Source: Prevotella sp. (GTDB lineage: Bacteria; Bacteroidota; Bacteroidia; Bacteroidales; Bacteroidaceae). Taken from it: a stretch of DNA of 64,000 bases. Below, in pieces: positions 15,348-24,222 of the stretch (the stretch's first letter is position 1; each line of letters starts with the position of its first letter). The stretch lies in assembly GCA_017619755.1 (NCBI GenBank), contig JAFZRU010000010.1, positions 1 through 64,000 of the forward strand, in the 5' to 3' direction. The position numbers and the translations under genes are program-made. The notes below the pieces were generated by a model that searched no databases, was not told where the DNA came from, and saw only the letters and a program-made list of their open reading frames with translations.

Positions 15348-16856
15348 TTATCTTCTTCCAGGACCAGGGCCGGGACCGAATCCTGGGCCGAAACCTTGCT
15401 GAGGTGCTATTTCAGGTTCGCCAAAGAAGGAAGCCTCTGCATCGTTGTCATCGAGCTTGAACACCATGAACTTGGGATTCTTCTCCGTGCAAGGAGCCCA
15501 TGCGCCGCCATTCTTTCCATTCGGGTCGCTGTACTTCGCAAAGTTGGTCCATGCCGTCAGCATTTTCTCTGAGAGGACCCAGTCGCCCTTGGTCCAGGGA
15601 CGCCAGCAGTGCTTCAGCGATTTGAACACAAACCAGAGGTCGGAGGAGTGGAACGCTCCTCTCAGACGCCGAGTCACCTCCGGGTGAGAGCCGTCGTCGG
15701 GCAGGGGACGAGCGAACTCGTATGCCCAAGCCTTGCCGCCCTTGCTCTGGCGCACCTTGCAGAACTCAGCGATATTGGGCGCCATGTTGCCCATGTCGTT
15801 GAGGGTGAACCCAATCATGTATGGCACGTCGGCCAGGGTGCCTTCGCGGGTGGCATCGTCAAAGCTCTTCAGGCTGACATAACCATCAATCAAGGGCATG
15901 AATGGCAACATGACACGTTCGCCGGAAGCCTGTCCGTAGATGGTGCTGAGGGCGAAGACGGTTTCAGTGGATGCCTGGCGCATCTTCTGCAAGTCGGTCA
16001 GGCCCGCCCAGTCAAACACTTTCTTGGCATTGGCGGCGGCATCGGCAATGGAACCGCCACTATAACGGCCACCCATCATACCTCCACCATTGGGATTGGG
16101 GATGCTGAGGCCTTGTGCACTCATGATGACAGCCTTGTGGAAGAGGCCGCGTGCCAACGGTGACTCGCAGAGGGTGCGTACACTGCCACCTCCGGCACTC
16201 TGACCAAAAATCGTGACGTTGTCGGGGTCGCCACCAAACTGTGCGATGTTCTTCTTGATCCACTTCAGGGCCTCAATCTGGTCGAGAATGCCATAGTTGC
16301 CAGACACCTTGTGAGGACTCTCCTCCGACAGTGTGGGGTGGGTGAGGAAGCCAAACACGCCAAGACGGTAGTTGATGGAAACGAGCACCACGTCCTTGGC
16401 ACCCCATTCCTGTCCGTCGAACTCAGGTTCGGAACCCCATCCCTCGCGATAACCGCCACCATGGATCCAGAGGGCGACAGGCAGTTTCTTCGACACATTG
16501 CCAGGAGCCTTCGTCCATACGTTCAGATACAGGCAGTCCTCGCTGTAGGGAGCCTCTTTTCCATAGCCCCACTCCGTGAAGTAGCCACCAGGGTATTGAA
16601 TGGCCTGATAGCTGGGATGCCCAAAGGTGTCGCAAATCTTTATGCCTTTCCAAGGCACGACGGGCTGGGGCTCTTTCCAACGGTTTTCCCTGATGGGTGG
16701 AGCAGCATAAGGAATGCCACGATACACATACACGTCAGGATGATCGTCGGCCAAAACGCCTTGAACCTGGCCACCTTCAATAGTTAACACTGGGTTTTCC
16801 GCTGCATGAGCAGAGACTGCCACCATGAACAGGATGGGCAAAAATAGTTTTTTCAT
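15348..16856 (-). CDS. Exported type-B carboxylesterase
   Basis: A 502-residue serine hydrolase with a signal peptide (ends SAHAA). It is a carboxylesterase/para-nitrobenzyl-esterase of the alpha/beta-hydrolase fold: YRGIPYAAPP near residue 45, SEDCLYLNVW, oxyanion motif HGGGY, and nucleophile FGQSAGG with Ser at about 220. Such exported esterases in Bacteroidetes often remove acyl groups from plant glycans, but none of its neighbours fixes the substrate. The C-terminus is an odd Gly/Pro-rich tail (GFGPGFGPGPGPGRR), recalling the GF-rich repeats of the next gene. A promoter lies at 16898-16891. It is flanked by duplicated intergenic repeats. Confidence 0.85.
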   Translation of the reverse strand: MKKLFLPILFMVAVSAHAAENPVLTIEGGQVQGVLADDHPDVYVYRGIPYAAPPIRENRWKEPQPVVPWKGIKICDTFGHPSYQAIQYPGGYFTEWGYGKEAPYSEDCLYLNVWTKAPGNVSKKLPVALWIHGGGYREGWGSEPEFDGQEWGAKDVVLVSINYRLGVFGFLTHPTLSEESPHKVSGNYGILDQIEALKWIKKNIAQFGGDPDNVTIFGQSAGGGSVRTLCESPLARGLFHKAVIMSAQGLSIPNPNGGGMMGGRYSGGSIADAAANAKKVFDWAGLTDLQKMRQASTETVFALSTIYGQASGERVMLPFMPLIDGYVSLKSFDDATREGTLADVPYMIGFTLNDMGNMAPNIAEFCKVRQSKGGKAWAYEFARPLPDDGSHPEVTRRLRGAFHSSDLWFVFKSLKHCWRPWTKGDWVLSEKMLTAWTNFAKYSDPNGKNGGAWAPCTEKNPKFMVFKLDDNDAEASFFGEPEIAPQQGFGPGFGPGPGPGRR

Positions 16857-16890
16857 AATGAATAGTTTTTCAAAAGTTCCTTTAGTGCGG

Positions 16891-16898
16891 CAAAGTTA
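16891..16898 (-). promoter_or_regulatory. Bacteroidetes -7 element for the carboxylesterase
   Basis: Minus-strand TAACTTTG; predicted start near 16884, 28 bases before the ATG. Confidence 0.55.
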
Positions 16899-16979
16899 CA
16901 AAAAATTCCACAAACGCATAGGAAAGTAATCGAATTATTTCTTCAAGTGTGAGAAATATAAGAAACATAACCATTCAAC

Positions 16980-17180
16980 GATTATTTATTTCAACACGAA
17001 TTTCCACGAATTAACATAAATTTTCGTGCTGGTAACAATTCTGCGATAATTTATTTCAACACGAATTTCCACGAATTAATCATAAAATGCGTGTTGGAAT
17101 GGACGTAAATCATTCTATTTTCCCATTTTTGCACGTCTTTGGGTAAAAATATACGACTAATTATACGGTAATTATATGTT
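16980..17180 (+). repeat. Composite intergenic repeat, upstream copies
   Basis: Two 35-base copies (16980-17014 and 17045-17079; one mismatch) of a motif containing AACACGAATTTCCACGAATT, each followed by a CGTG able to pair back, then block two at 17151-17180. Together with two promoters this fills the 514-base gap 16857-17370 between divergent esterase and kdgK; I see no gene in it. Confidence 0.75.
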
Positions 17181-17295
17181 TAAATGTTATTCGCTGAATA
17201 GATTCATAAGAAACAGAGTTGTCCTTAAATTCATTGTTTTTTGATAAAAAACATTATTTTTTCATCATTTATTTCTTTCATCGGGGAAAAAACAC

Positions 17296-17303
17296 TAACT
17301 TTG
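17296..17303 (+). promoter_or_regulatory. Bacteroidetes -7 element for kdgK-eda
   Basis: TAACTTTG fits TAnnTTTG; predicted start near 17310 leaves a leader of about 60 bases before kdgK. Confidence 0.55.
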
Positions 17304-17370
17304 TACGTCTTTGGAAGGACACGTCACAAAACAAACATCAAATCATCTATAAACATCAAAATCAAAAAAA

Positions 17371-18396
17371 ATGGCAAAAGTCGTAACATTGGGCGAAATC
17401 ATGCTTCGCCTGTCGTCCCCTGGACAGAAGAGATTCATACAGAGTGACTACTTTGACGTCGTCTATGGAGGCGGCGAGGCCAACGTTGCCGTGAGTGCAG
17501 CCAACTATGGCCATGACGCATATTTCGTTTCAAAACTCCCCAAGCATGAAATAGGACAGTGCGCCGTCAATGCACTCCGCAGGTATGGCGTCAACACCGA
17601 ATACATTGCTCGTGGGGGAAACCGCGTGGGCATTTACTACCTTGAGAGCGGAGCATCCATGAGACCGTCCAAGGTCATTTACGACCGCGCCGGAAGTTCC
17701 ATCGCCGAGGCCGACCCAGAGGATTTCGACTTCGACAAAATCATGGAGGGAGCGCAGTGGTTCCACTGGAGCGGCATCACTCCCGCCATCAGCGACAAGG
17801 CAGCCGAACTCACACGCTTGGCATGCGAGGCAGCCAAGCGACATGGCGTGATTGTCAGCGTCGATCTTAACTTCCGCAAGAAGCTATGGACTTCGGAGAA
17901 GGCACAGAGCATCATGAAGCCCCTTATGAAATATGTGGATGTGTGCATCGGCAACGAAGAGGACGCACAACTTTGCTTAGGCTTCAAGCCCGACGCCGAC
18001 GTGGAAGGCGGGAAGACCGATGCAGAGGGATACTATGGCATCTTCAAGGGTATGATGGAAACCTTCGGCTTCAAATATGTTGTCAGCACTTTGAGAGAGT
18101 CTTTCTCTGCCTCACACAATGGATGGAAAGCCCTCATCTACAACGGAAAAGACTTCTATCAGAGCAAGAGGTATGACATCAAGCCCATCATCGACCGCGT
18201 GGGAGGTGGAGACTCCTTCTCCGGAGGCCTCATCCATGGACTGCTCACCTATCCTGACGACCAAGGCAAGGCCCTTGAATTTGCAGTGGCTGCATCGGCT
18301 CTCAAGCACACCATTCCCGGCGACTTCAACCTCGTGTCGAAAGAAGAGGTGGAAAATCTTGCCGGCGGCGACGCATCAGGACGTGTTCAAAGATAA
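17371..18396 (+). CDS. kdgK: 2-dehydro-3-deoxygluconokinase (PfkB family)
   Basis: A 341-residue cytoplasmic sugar kinase that phosphorylates 2-keto-3-deoxygluconate (KDG) to KDPG with ATP. Seen: N-terminal [11 protein letters not shown], the glycine-rich [15 protein letters not shown], and the PfkB C-terminal signature around [12 protein letters not shown] with the catalytic Asp. Length and sequence pattern match KdgK. It lies 23 bases upstream of eda, which uses its product, forming the lower part of hexuronate or alginate/pectin catabolism. The ATG at 17371 is the first good start after the promoter; a longer frame from 17241 would overlap it. Confidence 0.92.
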   Translation: MAKVVTLGEIMLRLSSPGQKRFIQSDYFDVVYGGGEANVAVSAANYGHDAYFVSKLPKHEIGQCAVNALRRYGVNTEYIARGGNRVGIYYLESGASMRPSKVIYDRAGSSIAEADPEDFDFDKIMEGAQWFHWSGITPAISDKAAELTRLACEAAKRHGVIVSVDLNFRKKLWTSEKAQSIMKPLMKYVDVCIGNEEDAQLCLGFKPDADVEGGKTDAEGYYGIFKGMMETFGFKYVVSTLRESFSASHNGWKALIYNGKDFYQSKRYDIKPIIDRVGGGDSFSGGLIHGLLTYPDDQGKALEFAVAASALKHTIPGDFNLVSKEEVENLAGGDASGRVQR

Positions 18397-18419
18397 TAAC
18401 CCGCAAACCAAGGAAAGAA

Positions 18420-19091
18420 ATGGCAAAGTTCAATAAAGTTCAAGTCATCACCGCCATGCGCGCCACAGGCATGGTGCCAGTTTTTTACAACAGCGACCCC
18501 GAAGTGGTGAAGAATGTCGTCAAGGCATGCTATGACGGTGGGGTGAGGGTGTTTGAATTCACCAATCGCGGCGACTTCGCCCACGAGGTGTTTGCAGAAG
18601 TCAACAAATGGGTGATAGCCAACTGCCCCGAGATGATCATGGGTGTTGGTACGGTCGTGGACCCCGCCACGGCGGCCCTCTACTTGCAGCTCGGCGCCAA
18701 TTTCATCGTAGGCCCCAACTTCAATCCCGCCATCTGCGAGGTGTGCAACCGCCGCCTCGTGCCTTACAGCCCCGGCTGCGGCTCGGTGAGTGAGATCAAC
18801 AATGCACAAGCCATGGGATGCGACGTGACAAAGGTATTCCCCGCCGGCAACGTCGGAGGCCCCTCGTTCGTGAAAAACGTCATGGCTCCCCTGCGTTGGT
18901 CGAACATCATGGTCACCGGTGGCGTCTCCCCCGACGAGGAGAACCTCACCAACTGGATCAAGGCCGGCGTGCTCTGCGTGGGAATGGGGTCAAAACTCTT
19001 CCCCAAGGAGGTGGTGGCAGCCAAAAATTGGAAGGCCATCTCGGACAAATGCGAAGAGGCCTTGGGATACATCGCCAAGGCACGAGGATAA
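18420..19091 (+). CDS. eda: Bifunctional KDPG/KHG aldolase
   Basis: A 223-residue class I aldolase that cleaves KDPG to pyruvate and glyceraldehyde-3-phosphate. Motifs: VFEFTNRGD (the Glu acts as base), [18 protein letters not shown] and [16 protein letters not shown] with the Schiff-base lysine, then [13 protein letters not shown]. It is in an operon with kdgK and is followed by a strong terminator. The FTNR in place of the more common TLRT near residue 45 is usual for the Bacteroidetes branch, as far as I recall. Confidence 0.92.
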   Translation: MAKFNKVQVITAMRATGMVPVFYNSDPEVVKNVVKACYDGGVRVFEFTNRGDFAHEVFAEVNKWVIANCPEMIMGVGTVVDPATAALYLQLGANFIVGPNFNPAICEVCNRRLVPYSPGCGSVSEINNAQAMGCDVTKVFPAGNVGGPSFVKNVMAPLRWSNIMVTGGVSPDEENLTNWIKAGVLCVGMGSKLFPKEVVAAKNWKAISDKCEEALGYIAKARG

Positions 19092-19116
19092 CTTTCCCCA
19101 AGGGGGAACGACCTGC

Positions 19117-19150
19117 GCCCCTCTCCCAAAGCAGGGAGAGGGGCTTTTTT
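19117..19150 (+). terminator. Rho-independent terminator after eda
   Basis: Perfect 11-base arms GCCCCTCTCCC/GGGAGAGGGGC, 6-base loop and TTTTTT. A smaller TTCCCC/GGGGAA hairpin precedes it at 19094. It separates kdgK-eda from the kinase gene 41 bases later. Confidence 0.9.
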
Positions 19151-19191
19151 CAACCACGACAAGGGATGGCTCCTTGTCAATAGCGAACGGC

Positions 19192-22100
19192 ATGAAAGAA
19201 AAATACATCGACAAAAGGCCGACTGTTTCGGCAAAACTCCGCCGCCTGGCACTGACGGGGGGAGTCTTGTCTTGTCTCATGTCCATCATCGCTACAACAG
19301 CATGTTCCAACGCACGGTATGAGGAGTTGGACAAATTGAACGAGATGGCATATAATTTCCATTACCGCAATCTCGACTCCACACTCCATTACTCCAATCT
19401 GGTGCTCAAAAAAGCCGGCAACTATGACGGAGCAAGGGCGGAAGCCTTCAACAACAAAGCCTTCGTCAGTATTATGAGGATGGACTATCCCACCGCCACA
19501 CGACAGCTCGACTCCGTCGCCACCATCACCGACAACCAAATAGAACTGCTCATCGCCGACATACAGCAAATGAGGCTCTGCCAACGGCAGTCACGCAACA
19601 AGGAATTCTACACCTTCAGGGAGAGTGCGCTTCAAAAATTCAGAAGGATAGAGGAAGACGAATACTCCCTCACCGAGCACCACCATCGCAGAATGGTTTA
19701 TGCCCGGACGGAGTTCGACATCATCACATCCACCTATTATTATTATGTAGGCTTGGAGCAGCCATCCGTGGAAGCCATCGAGCACATCGACCCTTACGGG
19801 GAGATCATGAAAGACACCGCCCAACTGCTCAGTTACCTATACAACGTGGGGTCGGGAGGCATCATCACACAGGGAACGCAAGAGGAAATCAACCAAATGG
19901 AGATGGACCAACTCTTCAGATGCTACCACCTCGCGCTGCAATACAACTACTGGTTCTGGATGGCCAACTCCCTGCAGGCCATGAGCGAGCATCTGCAAGT
20001 GCCAACACTCGCTGAAAGGCTCATCTACGACAATTACACGGCCTTCAAAAACATCAACATCGACAACGTCCCCGATAGCATGATGGCCGTCAACTTCGCC
20101 CAGAGGTCTCTCACCATGTTCTCTGATTATGGTGACGTCTATCAAACAGCCGGTTCCTACCGTACCCTTGCTCAATGCTACAGGAACATCGGAGATTACG
20201 CCAACGCCCTCAAGCACCTCAACCTGGCACTCACCAACGACTCCGCCATCTTCCAGGCTCCCGACCTCGTCGCCTCCATTTGGGAGCAGCTCAGCGTCGT
20301 CCATGCCGCACTCAATGACAATGAAAGTTCACGAAAATACCGAAACAACTACCTCGACACGCAAGACCAGACACGACAAGACCGATACTACGAGTCAAGG
20401 GCGGAGCAACTCAACCAGTCCATCAACCAACTCAATGCGATGACCTACACCATTGTTGCCGTCATGGTTGTTGGCGTGGCCATGCTCTTCATCTTCTCCT
20501 ATCTGAGGAGGAAAAAATACAAAAACTACTCCATTGACACACTTCTCCAGCCTTTGAGGAAATGGCAGACGGACAACGAGCGTCAACTCTCCGACCTCCA
20601 GACAAGATACGAGGAGACCATGGAGGAAATGGCCATTAGCAAACTGAACATTGAGAAGGGGAAAAAACTCAACCTGGAGCAAAGAGCCAAAGTGTCGCTC
20701 GTGGTCATGGTGACACCCTACATCGACAGGATTCTCCATGAAATCCAAAAGCTTCAAAATTCCAGTGAGACACAGCAACTTAGAAACGAGCGCTACGCAT
20801 ACGTTGCCGAACTTACCGACAGAATCATCGACTACAACGACATCCTCACACAATGGATCCAACTCAGAAAGGGTGAACTCAAACTACATATCGAGAGTTT
20901 TCCCATCCAGTCCCTTTTCGACATCGTGGGCCATAGCAGGAGGGGCTTCCAGTTGAAAAACATCTCTTTGGAAGTGGACGAGAGCAACCTTTGGGTGAAG
21001 GCCGATAAAATACTCACCCTTTTCATGGTGAACACCATTGCCGACAACGCTCGAAAATTCACACCAGAGGGCGGCTCCGTGAAGGTGGAAGCCCGTGAGG
21101 GTGACGAATATGTGGAAATAAGCATCACCGACACAGGCAAGGGCATGACCGAAGAGCAAGCCGCAGAGGCTTTCAGCGTGGAAAGGATGGTGTTCGCAGA
21201 AGACACCGCCGGCGCATCCCAAACTGACGGAAACTCCCTCGCCCACAACAGGGAGAAAGGGCATGGCTTCGGTCTTGTCAACTGCAAGGGCATCATTGAG
21301 AAATACAAGAAACTCAGCCATCTCTTCAAGGTCTGCGACATTGGCGTGGAAAGTACGTTGGGCAAGGGAAGCCGCTTCTTCTTCCGGCTCCCCAAGGGCG
21401 TGGCCCGCACCACCATGGCGTGCCTTCTGGCTCTTGCCTTTGGAAATGCTTCTGCCGCCAACAATAATCCTTGGCTCTACAAGGCCGCCCAACTGGTGGA
21501 CAGTGTGAAGAAATGCAATGCCAACGACCGTTACGACGATGCCGTGGCTCAAGCCGGTGCTGCCTTGGCATGCATCAACCAGGCGTACAGGGAAATCGTC
21601 TCCCAAGGTGCCGACACCCTCGTCATGGAAAGCAACAAGTCAGTGCTTCAACCCGAGATACTATGGTATCACGACCGATTGCCCATTGACTATGACAACC
21701 TGCTTACCCTCAGGAATGAGATTGCCATCGCCGCTTTGTCACTGCATAACTGGTCGCTTTACAGTTACAACAACAAGGTTTACACGTCGCTCTACAAGGA
21801 GATGTCCGCCGACAGCACATTGCCCGGATATTGTAGCGGTATGCAAAAAACCGAATCCAACAAATATATGGCCGTGGGGATTCTCATCATCCTCCTGCTG
21901 CTTATTCTCTTGGCTTATTTCCTGCTGTATTACCGGCATCTGGTTCGCTACCGTTTCTGCTTGGAGAGAGTGAGGGCCATGAACAATGTACTTGAATGGA
22001 ATGCCGACAACAGAAAGAAGCTCAAGGAGATAGAACGTCTTGCAGGAAGCGGGGGAGGAGACGTGCAAATCCATCAAGGCAAGAAATCCATCTACGACAC

Positions 22101-22842
22101 CGAGCGTCTGCCGGAATCTCTGCAAACCGTTGCCGATGAACTGATTAGCACGCTGAAGAAAAGCATCGACGACCGCCACCAAAAAGTGATGGAGATAGAA
22201 TATGCAGAAGACGAAGTGAGGAAATGCCAGTTGGAAAGCGACAAACTGCACGTCGCCAACAGCGTTCTTGACAATTGCCTGAGCACCTTGAAACACGAGA
22301 CTATGTATTACCCCTCTCGCATCCGCACACTCGTGGACCGTCGCGAAGAGCAACTGCAGGGCATCTCTGAACTGGCCGACTACTACAAGGAGCTATACAC
22401 ATTGCTTAGCGCACAAGCCATGCGACAAGTGGAAAGTGTCAAGCCCATGTGCGTGCCGGTGAAACTTCATTCATTGCTCCCAAATGTAAAGGCCGGAGGA
22501 GGCGACCCCTCCTTGCTGGGCGACCCCGTCATGCTGCAATATCTCTTCGATATCCTCAAAAAGCAGGGTGGGGGAGAAGTCCTCTTTGATGCCCTGGAAA
22601 AAAGCGAAAAATATCTCATTATCAAAGTGCTATACCCACATCTCCAACTGTCGGAGGAAGATTGCCACGAACTGTTCAACCCCGGCATGAGCAACCTGCC
22701 CTTCCTGTTGTGCCGACAAATCGTACGGGACGTGGGTGAGCAAACCAATGCGAGAGGCTGTGGCATCGAAGCACAACCCGGCGAACAAGGAGGCACCGTT
22801 GTCATGGTAACACTTGTAAAGGCCCGGCTCGCCACCATGTAG
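19192..22842 (+). CDS. Double-module membrane sensor histidine kinase (DUF5112/DUF5113-like)
   Basis: 1216 residues. Residues 1-38 look like a lipoprotein signal (ATTAC). TPR-like helices fill about 60-400, TM1 is about 418-438, and a coiled coil leads to a HATPase with intact N-box (NTIADNARKF, about 614), G1 (DTGKGM, 647) and G2 (GHGFGL, 691). A second module follows: hydrophobic segment at about 741, external helices, TM at about 893, coiled coil, an H-box-like LKHETMYYPSRI (about 1034) and a weak HATPase-like end lacking clear G boxes. The first module lacks a standard HExxTP box. So phosphoacceptor and ATP site may sit in different halves. The N- and C-terminal parts resemble Pfam DUF5112 and DUF5113 from memory. 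Start 19192 was chosen because the upstream frame overlaps eda and the terminator. Confidence 0.75.
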   Translation: MKEKYIDKRPTVSAKLRRLALTGGVLSCLMSIIATTACSNARYEELDKLNEMAYNFHYRNLDSTLHYSNLVLKKAGNYDGARAEAFNNKAFVSIMRMDYPTATRQLDSVATITDNQIELLIADIQQMRLCQRQSRNKEFYTFRESALQKFRRIEEDEYSLTEHHHRRMVYARTEFDIITSTYYYYVGLEQPSVEAIEHIDPYGEIMKDTAQLLSYLYNVGSGGIITQGTQEEINQMEMDQLFRCYHLALQYNYWFWMANSLQAMSEHLQVPTLAERLIYDNYTAFKNINIDNVPDSMMAVNFAQRSLTMFSDYGDVYQTAGSYRTLAQCYRNIGDYANALKHLNLALTNDSAIFQAPDLVASIWEQLSVVHAALNDNESSRKYRNNYLDTQDQTRQDRYYESRAEQLNQSINQLNAMTYTIVAVMVVGVAMLFIFSYLRRKKYKNYSIDTLLQPLRKWQTDNERQLSDLQTRYEETMEEMAISKLNIEKGKKLNLEQRAKVSLVVMVTPYIDRILHEIQKLQNSSETQQLRNERYAYVAELTDRIIDYNDILTQWIQLRKGELKLHIESFPIQSLFDIVGHSRRGFQLKNISLEVDESNLWVKADKILTLFMVNTIADNARKFTPEGGSVKVEAREGDEYVEISITDTGKGMTEEQAAEAFSVERMVFAEDTAGASQTDGNSLAHNREKGHGFGLVNCKGIIEKYKKLSHLFKVCDIGVESTLGKGSRFFFRLPKGVARTTMACLLALAFGNASAANNNPWLYKAAQLVDSVKKCNANDRYDDAVAQAGAALACINQAYREIVSQGADTLVMESNKSVLQPEILWYHDRLPIDYDNLLTLRNEIAIAALSLHNWSLYSYNNKVYTSLYKEMSADSTLPGYCSGMQKTESNKYMAVGILIILLLLILLAYFLLYYRHLVRYRFCLERVRAMNNVLEWNADNRKKLKEIERLAGSGGGDVQIHQGKKSIYDTERLPESLQTVADELISTLKKSIDDRHQKVMEIEYAEDEVRKCQLESDKLHVANSVLDNCLSTLKHETMYYPSRIRTLVDRREEQLQGISELADYYKELYTLLSAQAMRQVESVKPMCVPVKLHSLLPNVKAGGGDPSLLGDPVMLQYLFDILKKQGGGEVLFDALEKSEKYLIIKVLYPHLQLSEEDCHELFNPGMSNLPFLLCRQIVRDVGEQTNARGCGIEAQPGEQGGTVVMVTLVKARLATM

Positions 22843-22864
22843 AAACATCAAACCACCAATCAAT

Positions 22865-23590
22865 ATGGAACAATTCAAAATCATCATCGTGGAAGACGTC
22901 GCCCTTGAACTCAAGGGTACAGAAGGTATCATCCGCAACGAAATTCCCGAGGCGCAAATCATCGGAACTGCCAACAACGAACTATCGTACTGGAAACTCA
23001 TCAAGCAGCAACTACCCGACTTGGTGCTGCTCGACCTCGGATTGGGCGGCTCCACCACAGTAGGCGTGGAAATATGCCGTCAGACAAAGGAATTGCACAA
23101 AAACGTCAAAGTGCTCATCTTCACCGGAGAAATACTCAACGAGAAACTATGGGTGGACGTGCTCGACGCCGGCGCCGACGGCATCATCCTTAAAAGTGGA
23201 GAACTGCTCACACGTGGCGACGTGTTCAGCGTGATGAGCGGCAAGCGACTTGTTTTCAACCAACCCATCCTGGAGAAAATCGTCGAACGGTTCAAATACA
23301 GTGTTGGTAGTCAACTCATGCGCCAGGAGGCTCTTGTCAACTATGAGATTGATGAGTATGACGAACGTTTTCTCCGCCACCTGGCTTTGGGATACACCAA
23401 GGAGCAAATTACCAACCTTCGTGGAATGCCTTTCGGTGTGAAAAGTTTGGAAAAACGTCAGAACGAACTTGTCCAAAAACTCTTTCCCAACGGAAACGGT
23501 GGATACGGTGTGAATGCCACCAGGTTGGTGGTTAGGGCTTGCGAATTGAGGATTATCGACATCGACAACCTGATGCCTGATGAAAATTGA
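22865..23590 (+). CDS. Response regulator with LuxR-like output domain
   Basis: A 241-residue protein. The receiver domain (1-120) has the acidic pair EDV near residue 10, phospho-acceptor Asp57 in LLDLGLGG, IFTGE with the conserved Thr, and ILKSGE with the conserved Lys. The C-terminal half (about 150-235) is helical with YTKEQITNLRGMPFGVKSLEKRQNELVQKL, which reads like a diverged LuxR-type HTH; Bacteroidales proteins of this kind have been labelled DUF5932. It starts 22 bases after the double kinase, which is surely its partner, and overlaps the next gene by 11 bases. Target genes are unknown. Confidence 0.8.
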   Translation: MEQFKIIIVEDVALELKGTEGIIRNEIPEAQIIGTANNELSYWKLIKQQLPDLVLLDLGLGGSTTVGVEICRQTKELHKNVKVLIFTGEILNEKLWVDVLDAGADGIILKSGELLTRGDVFSVMSGKRLVFNQPILEKIVERFKYSVGSQLMRQEALVNYEIDEYDERFLRHLALGYTKEQITNLRGMPFGVKSLEKRQNELVQKLFPNGNGGYGVNATRLVVRACELRIIDIDNLMPDEN

Positions 23591-24200
23591 CCATCTGACG
23601 CGCCCGGCATCATGGACGGTGGTGACATTGGCACTTGCCCAATTGTTGCTCTTCCTGCTGTCATGGCTCATTGTGGCAGCCATGCCTGACACATCCATGC
23701 GCTCGCTACTGAGCACCGAGGGCATCCGATGGTTTTTTGGCTCATTTGTCAACAATATTTCCACACCGCCTTTGGCTTGGCTGGTTCTTGTGGCCATGGC
23801 CATAGGCGCAGTGGAGGGAAGCATGATCGTGAAGGTGTGGCTCAAAGGACGGAAATCCTGGACTTATCGCCAAACTTTCGCTTTCCGCATCGTGTTGGTG
23901 TTGGCGTTCATCTTTCTCATCTTCGTGGCCTTGGTGGCGTTTATCCCACATGCCCCCCTGCTTAGTGCGACTGGCAGTCTCGCGCATAGTCCGTTTGCCC
24001 ATTCGCTCATACCTATCCTGGCTGGAGCCGTCATCATTGCCTCCTCCATTTTTGGTCTGCTCACGGGCTTCATGCGCAGCGTGGAGGATGTGGTGTCGGC
24101 CTTGGCAAAGGGGATAGGCAGATGCTCTTGGTTGATTTTGTGCTATATCTTCGCTTCGGAATTGTTCTTTTCCATTGCCTACGTATTCCGACTGGAATAA
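23580..24200 (+). CDS. Short AbgT-like integral membrane protein
   Basis: 206 residues with five or so membrane helices. The segment LLSTEGIRWFFGSFVNNISTPPLAWLVLVAMAIGAVEGS resembles the N-terminal region of AbgT-family transporters (p-aminobenzoyl-glutamate or drug exporters), which are about 500 residues long, so this is a half-size relative. It overlaps the response-regulator stop by 11 bases, so it belongs to the signalling operon and may be its sensor aid or output. Function as a transporter is doubtful at this length. Confidence 0.5.
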   Translation: MKIDHLTRPASWTVVTLALAQLLLFLLSWLIVAAMPDTSMRSLLSTEGIRWFFGSFVNNISTPPLAWLVLVAMAIGAVEGSMIVKVWLKGRKSWTYRQTFAFRIVLVLAFIFLIFVALVAFIPHAPLLSATGSLAHSPFAHSLIPILAGAVIIASSIFGLLTGFMRSVEDVVSALAKGIGRCSWLILCYIFASELFFSIAYVFRLE

Positions 24201-24222
24201 ATGGACACATGTAAGGCAAAGA

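Noticed and set aside
18919..19191. Upstream extension of the double-kinase frame to 18919
   Set aside because: Overlaps eda and the strong terminator at 19117-19150; the ATG at 19192 gives a proper lipoprotein signal.
20832..21606. Long minus-strand frames opposite the kinase gene
   Set aside because: Shadows of the coding strand with no promoter, signal or domain.
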